Origin: Massilia sp. METH4
Lineage (GTDB): Bacteria > Pseudomonadota > Gammaproteobacteria > Burkholderiales > Burkholderiaceae_D
Direction: 5' to 3'
DNA length: 64,000 nucleotides
Assembly: GCF_037094685.1 (NCBI RefSeq)
Contig: NZ_CP146614.1
Location: forward strand, 3,100,001 to 3,164,000
How positions within the stretch are numbered: the first letter of the stretch is position 1; each line of letters opens with the position of its first letter. The notes under the pieces are model-generated. The model did not search any database, was not told where the DNA came from, and worked only from the letters and a program-made list of their open reading frames with translations. Positions 29,427-35,888 of the stretch are shown here, piece after piece. Both the position numbers and the translations under genes were made by a program.

Positions 29427-30216
29427 ATCCTTGCATCTTTACCTGTCGGGAACCGAGGCAATGCTTCGCGTTCGCTCGGGCGCTCCGTTGCGGCACGAGA
29501 CAGTCGACCTGGCAGCCTGGGATTGGCTGCCCGGCAGCGGCAGCTTGCAGGCACCGTGCGCGGTACCCCGCGGGCGCTGGCGCGCGGCGCCTCTTCATGT
29601 CTATGCCGGAGCCGGCTTGTGCCGGTTCGGCGTCTTCGACTTGCCGGACGGCGTGAAGGCAGCGGACATCGACGCGGTCGGCCGCGCGAAGCTGGCGCAC
29701 GAGCTTGGCCTCGACGCGGCCCGCTGGCGATTTACCTGCGACCATGACCGCCGCCGCGGAAAGCTGGTGGCCGCTGCCGTGAGGGCCGACGCCGTCGCTG
29801 CGGCAGAAGCTTTTGCGCTTGCCAACAAACTGCAGCTGGTGTCGGTGCGCCCGTTCGGCGCGGTGCTGGCGAATTTGACGGAGAAGGCACTCGCGGGCAC
29901 TGGGCAGCGAACCCTACTCGCAATCGAAAGGGACGCATTGAACTGTTTCACGTTTGAGGGCGGTGAGATCGTGGCTGCCGCATCCTTGCCGCACGATGGA
30001 CAGCCGGGAGCCTTGCAGCGCGCAGTGCAGCGTCTTACCCTGAATCAGGACAGTGCCGCCGCGGGTGAGCTGCTAATCCTCGCGTATCGCGCGGTTCCAT
30101 GGATCCTGGATGGCCTGATGGACCGCTTGCTGGCACCTGGCGATTATCTGCGGCACGCGCGTCATGCCGACTTTCGCGACCTGATGTTTGACAAGGAGAG
30201 CGCGGCGTGCGGCTGA
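29419..30216 (+). CDS. PilM/GspL-like cytoplasmic actin-fold protein (divergent)
   Basis: A 265-aa protein with no membrane segment, starting 8 bp inside the end of the ATPase gene. The N-terminal region (LHLYLSGTEAMLRVR ... HVYAGAGLCRFGVFDLPDG) and middle (AKLAHELGLDAARWRFTCDH, LLAIERDALNCFTFEGGEIV) resemble the actin-like ASKHA fold of PilM and of the GspL cytoplasmic domain. Similarity is weak and the assignment leans on position, directly upstream of a PilN-like gene and in an operon with PilO- and PilP-like genes. It would link the ATPase to the inner-membrane complex. Confidence 0.6.
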   Translation: MNESLHLYLSGTEAMLRVRSGAPLRHETVDLAAWDWLPGSGSLQAPCAVPRGRWRAAPLHVYAGAGLCRFGVFDLPDGVKAADIDAVGRAKLAHELGLDAARWRFTCDHDRRRGKLVAAAVRADAVAAAEAFALANKLQLVSVRPFGAVLANLTEKALAGTGQRTLLAIERDALNCFTFEGGEIVAAASLPHDGQPGALQRAVQRLTLNQDSAAAGELLILAYRAVPWILDGLMDRLLAPGDYLRHARHADFRDLMFDKESAACG

Positions 30217-30734
30217 CACTGGAATTCGTGCCGCAACGACCGTCGCGGTGGCGATGGGTGCCCGGCATTGTCACGTCGCTGGCCGCCTTGGTGCTGTTCG
30301 CCCAGTATACGGTCGAGCGCGAAGCGCTGGACTCGAAGATTGCGGCCCTGGCCGAGGAAGAAAAACGCGTCCTGCGCTTGCAGCAGGAACAGGAAGCTGC
30401 CGACCGCGAAACACCCGAGCAAGCGGCCGAGCGTGCAAGACTGCAGGCTATCTCGGACACACTGGCTTATCCATGGCATCGCGTCTTTGCCACGCTGGAG
30501 GGCGCGGATATGCCGGGTGTTGCCCTGCTGTCCTTCAGCTATGCCCAATCGGGAGAAGTCGGCGAGGTCGTGGTTGAATCGGCCGATGCGCAGTCGATCG
30601 TCGATTACGTGTCTGCGCTCAATGGCAAGGAAAACGAGCGGCCGGAATGGTACCTTGCGTCGCTGCAGCCGCAACGGCAGGGCAGCGCACCAACGACGAA
30701 GGCGATCATCCGACGCTTTGCCCCGGCACGCTGA
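30207..30734 (+). CDS. PilN/GspL C-terminal-like inner-membrane protein
   Basis: A 175-aa protein starting at GTG 30207 with AAGGAGAG about 7 bases upstream, overlapping the previous gene by 10 bp. A short cytoplasmic tail (RLTLEFVPQRPSRWR) is followed by one membrane helix (about 18-34) and a charged coiled coil (SKIAALAEEEKRVLRLQQEQEA, about 43-75). A ferredoxin-like periplasmic domain follows (AYPWHRVFATLEGADMPGVA, VVVESADAQSIVDYVSALNG). This is the PilN plan, expected to pair with the PilO-like protein at the start of the operon. It is the last gene before a strong terminator. Confidence 0.72.
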   Translation: MRLTLEFVPQRPSRWRWVPGIVTSLAALVLFAQYTVEREALDSKIAALAEEEKRVLRLQQEQEAADRETPEQAAERARLQAISDTLAYPWHRVFATLEGADMPGVALLSFSYAQSGEVGEVVVESADAQSIVDYVSALNGKENERPEWYLASLQPQRQGSAPTTKAIIRRFAPAR

Positions 30735-30818
30735 TACTCGTCTATGTGGAATATACCTCTAAGGGGAGTCGCTGGCTTGCCGGTGCCCTGCCGGGTGCGC
30801 CGAGGGCCGGCGACATCA

Positions 30819-30852
30819 CAACAAAAATGGGCCCGGAGGCCCATTTTTGTTG
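30819..30852. terminator. 15-bp perfect bidirectional terminator
   Basis: CAACAAAAATGGGCC, loop CGGA, GGCCCATTTTTGTTG. It is a perfect 15-bp stem with A and T tracts built into the arms, placed between the end of the pilus-like operon and the 3' end of the convergent receptor gene. It can serve both. Confidence 0.9.
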
Positions 30853-30864
30853 CAGGGATGTCGC

Positions 30865-33774
30865 TTAGAACGTGTAGCGCATGCCCACCTGGAAGTAACG
30901 GCCCAGCGCGCCGGCGTAGTCCAGCGGGTTGTAGCCAGCCGCGCCGTAGGTCAGCGGATCCAGCGGCGGTTCCTTGTCGAACACGTTCTGGATCGTGGCG
31001 AACAGTTCGGCCTTGTTCGTGAAGCGGTAGCGGGCGGTCAGGTCCAGCGTCGTGAACGAGCTGATCTTGCAACCACGCGGTGCGTCGGAATGATCGGCAA
31101 AGGCGAATGCGCACTCGCCGGCATCCTTGTACTCCGTGTTGTCGAACTTGCCGCGATGGTTCACCACGCCAGAAAGGCGCAGTGGACCGCGGTCCCACGT
31201 CAGGCCGAGGTTGATGCGATCATCCGGCGTGCCGATGCAATTCGTCACGTCGCAGTTGCCATGGGTGCCGGCGAAGTCGACGGTGGCTCCTTCCGCATCG
31301 GTGCGCTCGAACTTGAACAGGTGCGTCCACTTGATATCGGCCGTCAGCGAACCAGCGTCGCCCATCTGGAACGTCGTCCGTGCATCCAGGTCGACACCGT
31401 TGACCTTGGTCGACGCGGAGTTGATGTAGTTGGTCAGCACGGCCAGGATCTGGCCTGGATCGTTCGGCGACACTGCGGAACCTGGGTCACGCACCACATT
31501 GCCCGCAGCAATCGCCGCTTCGGTCGTTTCCTGGTTGATCTCGTTCTTGCGCTTGATCTGCCAGGCGTCGAGCGAGATGCTGGTGCGGGGCAGCGGATCC
31601 CACACGAAGCCCAGCGAGTAGCTCTTCGACCGTTCCGGTGACAGGTTGGGGTTTGGCGACGTAATCACGGCCACTGAAGTGGACGAGCACGCAACCTCGA
31701 CACCCAGGGCGCAACGGACCGGATCGTCCGACGTGGAGTAAGCCGCCAAGCCGCCGCGACCGTTCTCGGCGGCGCTCGGTGCGCGGAAACCGCGGGCGAA
31801 CGTGCCGCGCAGGGCGAAGCTGCGCACCGGCGTCCACTTGAAGCCCGCCTTCGGCGTGTACGAGTTGCCTACGTCGTTGAAGTGGTCGTAGCGCAGCGCG
31901 GCGGACAATTCCAACGTGCGGTGCACGGGTGCCAGCATTTCGGCATACAGCGCCGCCGAGTTGCGCTGACCTTCATAGGCCGAGTAGCCCAGGCCGATGA
32001 TGTTGCCGCGTTCGGTGCCTTGCGTCGGTTCCAGTTCGGTTTCATCGTGGCGGAATTCCGCGCCCACGGCCAGGCCCAGCGCGCCACCCGGCAATTGGCC
32101 TAATTCGCGCGAAGCCTTGAAGTCGGCCACGGCGATGCTGGTGGTGGCGTCGTTGGAAATCGTTGGCGACAGGGCGTCGTACAGTGCTTGCGAGTTCAAC
32201 GGCGCGTTTTCGCCGATGCGCCAGTAAGTCCCGGCTGGCAGGGCGGCATAAGCGGCGCTGCCGGCCCGCGCGGCCGCAACGTTGGCTGCAGTCGGGTTCA
32301 GCAGGGCGAAGGCCACGTCGCGTTGCAGGTAGCCGTTCTGGTCGCGTTTCGTCTTGCTCTGCGAGAACAGCACGGCGGTATCGATGTCCCAGCCTGCCGC
32401 CTGGCCCTTCAGGCCGGCCACTGCGCGTACGAAGTTCGTTTCGATAGCGCTGGTGCGTGGACCCACGTCCCATGCCAGGTAACGCACCCGCGCGGCAGCG
32501 TTGTACGGATTGTCGGGGTGCGTGGCGCCCAGCGACACCGTTGCATTGTTGACCGGGCCGCCGGGATAGCCCACGCTGGCGCTGACGCCCGATGGGGTCG
32601 TCCATGATTCCGAATCGCTGTGGTAGCCGTTCAGCTCGACGTAAGCCTGCCAGTCGTTGTTCAGCTGGAAGGTGCCGCGTCCGAACAGGTTCAGCGTTTC
32701 CTGGCGCGGCTGGATCTGGTTGTACTGCTGGGTGGCGTCCGTCAGGCAGCCGCCCAACGGGTCGCCTTGCGGATAGTTCGTCAGGTTCGCGCAGCGTGCG
32801 CCAGGGAAGGTACGTGCGAAGCGATTGTTCGGATCGGTGCTGTCGCGGCTCCAGTAACGGCCGACTGTCGATGGGATGGGTTCGCCTGTTGCCGGATCGA
32901 GCGTGGGCGGCGTCGGATCGAGAACGTTACCGATGATCGAGCTGCCGGCCTGTCCAGCATTGACGATCGCACCCGTTCCACCGAGTAATTCCTGTGCCGA
33001 GAAACCGAAGTCGCGCAGGTCGCCACGGCCGACGGCGCCACGGCCGGCACGGTCGCGGTTCCAGATTTCGCGCTTCTTGCCGTATTCGGCCGAGAACAGG
33101 AAGTTGTAGCGGTCCGTTTCCAGGTCGCCCACGCCGTGCGTGACGGACAGGCGGGTATCGCCGCCGTCGCTCTCGTTCGACAGGCCCTGCGACACGCGCA
33201 CGCTGGTGCCCACGTAATCCTTGCGCAGGATGACGTTGACCACGCCGGCGATGGCGTCCGAACCGTAGATCGCGGACGCACCATCCTTCAGGATCTCGAC
33301 GCGCTCGACGGCTTCGGCGGGAATGATGTTCAGGTCGGCGAACACTTTCTGGCCATCGTCGGCCAAGCCGTACGGCGCGATGCGGCGGCCGTTCAGCAGC
33401 ACCAGCGTCGAAGCGGCGCCAAGGCCGCGCAGCGAGATGCCGGAAGCGCCGGAAGCGAACCCGTTGCCGAACGTGGTCGGCACGGAACCCTGGTTGTCGA
33501 CCGCCAGCGTCTGCAGCAGTTCGGCCACGGTGGTCTTGCCGGACTTTTCAATATCGGCGCGGTTCACGGTTTGCACCGGGGAAGCCGTTTCGGCTTGCGC
33601 GCGACGGATGTTCGAACCGGTAATTTCGACGCGCTGGATGGGTTGCGCGCCGGTCTGGGGAGTCGTGGTGGTGGTTTGCGCGTGGGCCGACAGCACCGTC
33701 ATCAAGAGCGGTGCCGCGATGGGGAAGGCCCGTCGCAGTACGCCCGGAACAGCGCGTATTTTCATTGGTTTCAT
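30865..33774 (-). CDS. TonB-dependent receptor
   Basis: An outer-membrane receptor of 969 aa from the ATG at 33774, which has GGAGA seven bases upstream; an in-frame ATG at 33801 lacks a ribosome site. The signal peptide ends near LSAHAQ. The plug shows QRVEITGSNIRRAQAETASP, LRGLGAASTLVLLNGRRIAP and VERVEILKDGASAIYGSDAIAGV. The barrel ends RYFQVGMRYTF. It is related to, but clearly diverged from, the tandem pair at 39189-45168: the C-terminal PPLDPLTYGAAGYNPLDYAG motif is shared. No STN domain. Substrate unknown. Confidence 0.95.
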   Translation of the reverse strand: MKPMKIRAVPGVLRRAFPIAAPLLMTVLSAHAQTTTTTPQTGAQPIQRVEITGSNIRRAQAETASPVQTVNRADIEKSGKTTVAELLQTLAVDNQGSVPTTFGNGFASGASGISLRGLGAASTLVLLNGRRIAPYGLADDGQKVFADLNIIPAEAVERVEILKDGASAIYGSDAIAGVVNVILRKDYVGTSVRVSQGLSNESDGGDTRLSVTHGVGDLETDRYNFLFSAEYGKKREIWNRDRAGRGAVGRGDLRDFGFSAQELLGGTGAIVNAGQAGSSIIGNVLDPTPPTLDPATGEPIPSTVGRYWSRDSTDPNNRFARTFPGARCANLTNYPQGDPLGGCLTDATQQYNQIQPRQETLNLFGRGTFQLNNDWQAYVELNGYHSDSESWTTPSGVSASVGYPGGPVNNATVSLGATHPDNPYNAAARVRYLAWDVGPRTSAIETNFVRAVAGLKGQAAGWDIDTAVLFSQSKTKRDQNGYLQRDVAFALLNPTAANVAAARAGSAAYAALPAGTYWRIGENAPLNSQALYDALSPTISNDATTSIAVADFKASRELGQLPGGALGLAVGAEFRHDETELEPTQGTERGNIIGLGYSAYEGQRNSAALYAEMLAPVHRTLELSAALRYDHFNDVGNSYTPKAGFKWTPVRSFALRGTFARGFRAPSAAENGRGGLAAYSTSDDPVRCALGVEVACSSTSVAVITSPNPNLSPERSKSYSLGFVWDPLPRTSISLDAWQIKRKNEINQETTEAAIAAGNVVRDPGSAVSPNDPGQILAVLTNYINSASTKVNGVDLDARTTFQMGDAGSLTADIKWTHLFKFERTDAEGATVDFAGTHGNCDVTNCIGTPDDRINLGLTWDRGPLRLSGVVNHRGKFDNTEYKDAGECAFAFADHSDAPRGCKISSFTTLDLTARYRFTNKAELFATIQNVFDKEPPLDPLTYGAAGYNPLDYAGALGRYFQVGMRYTF

Positions 33775-34434
33775 CGTTATATCTCCGGAAAAGGTGTCCA
33801 ATGTTTTCGTGAGAGAGGAAAGTTATATAGGAGTTAAAGAATTTGCGAAACTGTAATGTCTCATGTGCGCAACAAGGCACGCCCTTTAGTGCCAGGGAGA
33901 TATATCCGTCTTGGAATTGGCGATACTCTTGGGAAAATGATGGATATATTCGAGCTTAGGCGTGCTCGATGGTGAATTGGAAGAGGATGGAATTACTATG
34001 TAAGAAGTTGGTAGATCTTGGTTATCTTGAGCGTATGCCTTGGCGATCGGTGTAACTCTGCCGTTCGCGCCTTCCAATCTGCCTTTCGGCAGGGTGGGTA
34101 CACATTTGAGGTATATTGCCATTTCTTGAGGGTAATCTCGGCTCCGCCTGTTGAGATAAAGAGAAACGCCGGGAAGAATACTTAAATTCTGCTTAAATAA
34201 TGATACTTAGGCGCTGTAGCGTTGCGAAAGCGCTGCATCGTTGATACTTAGCGGCAATATTCGTCTCTTCATCGCAGGTGTCATCTTTAAACCGGTATCG
34301 CGACGATTTCACCATTCCGGACGTGACCGGTAGGCCTGCCGCGACACACATCGCAATGTTTCGAACCGTTCCATCCCGGCTGCGGCCCGCTGGGCAAGGA
34401 GGGCGTGCAGCCACGCCAGCTCCCAAACAATGTC
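33775..34434. other. Long AT-rich gene-poor stretch
   Basis: About 660 bp with no gene I can support. It must hold the leftward receptor promoter; a possible minus-strand -10 TATAAC (33822-33827) with a weak -35 TTTCGC (33845-33850) at 17 bp is the best candidate. A 78-codon minus-strand frame (33886-34122) starting MAIYLKCVPTLPKGR has no recognisable family. The lower GC suggests decayed or foreign sequence. Confidence 0.4.
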
Positions 34435-34464
34435 TTGCCAAACCTCAGATCTTGTTGATATAGT
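34435..34464 (+). promoter_or_regulatory. Sigma-70 promoter of the aroG leader
   Basis: TTGCCA (34435-34440), an 18-bp spacer and TATAGT (34459-34464). Transcription would begin near 34471 and give a leader of about 170 nt ending at the attenuator, the size typical of amino-acid biosynthetic attenuators. Confidence 0.65.
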
Positions 34465-34490
34465 GAACTCAACACATAGGGATTGGTTCC

Positions 34491-34574
34491 ATGCACCGCT
34501 TCGTTTTCTTTACCGGCTTTTTTTACTTTTGGCTCCCTGCCTCCAGGCGGTTGAGTACAGGCCGGTGCACGTAA
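34491..34574 (+). CDS. Phe-rich leader peptide of DAHP synthase (pheL-like)
   Basis: A 27-residue reading frame with AGGGA eight bases before the ATG. It begins MHRFVFFTGFFYFW: six Phe, one Tyr and one Trp within the first 14 residues. That is the hallmark of a ribosome-stalling leader peptide such as PheL of the E. coli pheA operon. Translation speed over the Phe codons would report charged tRNA-Phe. It lies between a good promoter and an intrinsic terminator, immediately before a DAHP synthase gene. Sequence similarity to known leaders is not expected beyond the Phe run, so the call rests on composition and context. Confidence 0.8.
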   Translation: MHRFVFFTGFFYFWLPASRRLSTGRCT

Positions 34575-34607
34575 GCGAAAGCAACAGCGAACGAGTCCAG
34601 CAGATAC

Positions 34608-34639
34608 AAAAAGACCGCCAGTGATGGCGGTTTTTTTTT
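34608..34639 (+). terminator. Attenuator terminator of aroG
   Basis: ACCGCCA (34614-34620), loop GTGA, TGGCGGT (34625-34631), then nine T. GGCGGT at 34546-34551, within the leader-peptide frame, is complementary to the ascending arm ACCGCC and could form the antiterminator. TGCACCG (34492-34498) and CGGTGCA (34563-34569) can pair as the competing early hairpin. These are the parts of a classic translation-coupled attenuator. Confidence 0.8.
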
Positions 34640-34692
34640 ACCTGCACTTTTGCCAAGACATTGTCCAAGCCGCATTTTTCCAGGAGAGCACC

Positions 34693-35751
34693 ATGCAACG
34701 CACCGACGACCTGCGCATCCGCGAGATGAAGGAACTGACGCCCCCCTCGCACCTGATCCGCGAATTCCCCTGCACCGAAGCTGCTTCCGCCACGGCGTCC
34801 GAGGCGCGCGTGGCGCTGCATCGCATCCTGCACGGCCAGGACGACCGTCTGATGGTCGTGATCGGCCCTTGCTCGATCCACGATCCGAAGGCGGCGATGG
34901 AGTATGCGCGGCGCCTCATCAAGGTGCGCGAGCGCCTGAGCGCGGACCTGGAAATCGTGATGCGCGTGTACTTCGAGAAGCCGCGCACCACGGTGGGCTG
35001 GAAGGGCATGATCAACGACCCGTACATGGACAACAGCTTCCGCATCAACGACGGCCTGCGCATGGCGCGCGAACTGCTGCGCGACATCAACGAACTGGGC
35101 CTGCCGGCCGGCACCGAATTCCTCGATGTGATCAGCCCGCAGTACATCGCCGACCTGATCGCCTGGGGCGCGATCGGCGCCCGCACCACGGAATCGCAGG
35201 TGCACCGCGAGCTGGCTTCCGGCCTGTCGTGCCCGGTGGGCTTCAAGAACGGTACCGACGGCAACACCAAGATCGCCGTGGAGGCCATCAAGGCCGCTTC
35301 GCAGCCGCACCACTTCCTCTCCGTGACCAAGGGCGGCCACTCAGCGATCGTGTCCACCAGCGGCAATGAGGATTGCCACATCATCCTGCGCGGCGGCAAG
35401 ACGCCGAACTACGACGCCGCCAGCGTCGAGGAAGCCGCCAAGGCGATCGCCGGCCACGGCCTGGCCGCCCGGCTGATGATCGACGCCTCGCACGCGAACA
35501 GTTCGAAGAAACCGGAAAACCAGGTGCCCGTCTGCGCCGACATCGCCGGCCAGGTCGCCGGCGGCGACACGCGCATCGTCGGCGTGATGGTCGAATCCCA
35601 CCTCGTCGCCGGCCGCCAGGACCTGGTGCCGGGCAAGGAACTGACCTACGGCCAATCGGTCACCGACGGCTGCATCGACTGGGAAACGAGCGAAAAAGTG
35701 CTGGAACAACTCGCCGACGCCGTGCGCCAGCGCCGCCTGAAGGGCGAATAA
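34693..35751 (+). CDS. aroG: 3-deoxy-7-phosphoheptulonate synthase (DAHP synthase, class I, AroG type)
   Basis: A 352-aa enzyme that condenses phosphoenolpyruvate and erythrose 4-phosphate in the first step of aromatic amino acid synthesis. The start ATG at 34693 is preceded by AGGAGA; the frame is open from 34621, but those 24 codons lie in the attenuator. Class I landmarks are present: VVIGPCSIHDPKAAMEYA, VYFEKPRTTVGWKGMINDP, GARTTESQVHRELASGLSCP, GFKNGTDGN, LMIDASHANSSKKPENQ, VMVESHLVAGRQDL and YGQSVTDGCIDWE. Feedback specificity (Phe, Tyr or Trp) is not certain from the protein, but the upstream Phe-rich leader points to regulation by phenylalanine. Confidence 0.96.
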   Translation: MQRTDDLRIREMKELTPPSHLIREFPCTEAASATASEARVALHRILHGQDDRLMVVIGPCSIHDPKAAMEYARRLIKVRERLSADLEIVMRVYFEKPRTTVGWKGMINDPYMDNSFRINDGLRMARELLRDINELGLPAGTEFLDVISPQYIADLIAWGAIGARTTESQVHRELASGLSCPVGFKNGTDGNTKIAVEAIKAASQPHHFLSVTKGGHSAIVSTSGNEDCHIILRGGKTPNYDAASVEEAAKAIAGHGLAARLMIDASHANSSKKPENQVPVCADIAGQVAGGDTRIVGVMVESHLVAGRQDLVPGKELTYGQSVTDGCIDWETSEKVLEQLADAVRQRRLKGE

Positions 35752-35765
35752 ACAACATAAACTTT

Positions 35766-35824
35766 GGGGACAGTCCCCGAATTTTTACAACAGCGGGTGT
35801 TGTAAAAAATCGGGGACAGTCCCC
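35766..35824. repeat. GGGGACAGTCCCC inverted-repeat element, copy 2
   Basis: Two identical 13-bp palindromes (35766-35778 and 35812-35824) flank an inverted TTTTTACAACA / TGTTGTAAAAAA, so the whole 59 bp can fold on itself. It shares the TGTTGTAAAAAATCGGGGAC phrase with the copies at 39060-39123. Confidence 0.8.
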
Positions 35825-35841
35825 GTACCAGATACGCAACA

Positions 35842-35870
35842 AAAAAAGCGGCGCACGAGGCGCCGCTTTC
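35842..35870. terminator. Bidirectional terminator between aroG and receptor
   Basis: AAAGCGGCGC, loop ACGAG, GCGCCGCTTT, with a seven-A run on the left side that gives a T tract for the leftward receptor transcript. It can also end aroG transcription. Confidence 0.85.
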
Positions 35871-35888
35871 GTTGGGGCCGTCAGGCCA

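Noticed and set aside
33886..34122. 78-codon minus-strand gene in the AT-rich stretch
   Set aside because: No family is recognised, no clear ribosome site was found and the flanks look decayed; it is kept only as a note in the region entry.
34430..34624. 64-codon frame overlapping the Phe leader in another frame
   Set aside because: It starts upstream of the inferred transcription start and runs into the terminator; the Phe-rich frame explains the region better.
34621..34692. Upstream start for DAHP synthase adding 24 residues
   Set aside because: The extra codons lie inside the attenuator hairpin and T tract; the ATG at 34693 has a proper ribosome site and gives the normal AroG length.
35766..35824. 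GGGGACAGTCCCC element as the aroG terminator
   Set aside because: It is palindromic but lacks a T tract after the hairpin; a proper terminator lies 20 bp further on at 35842-35870.
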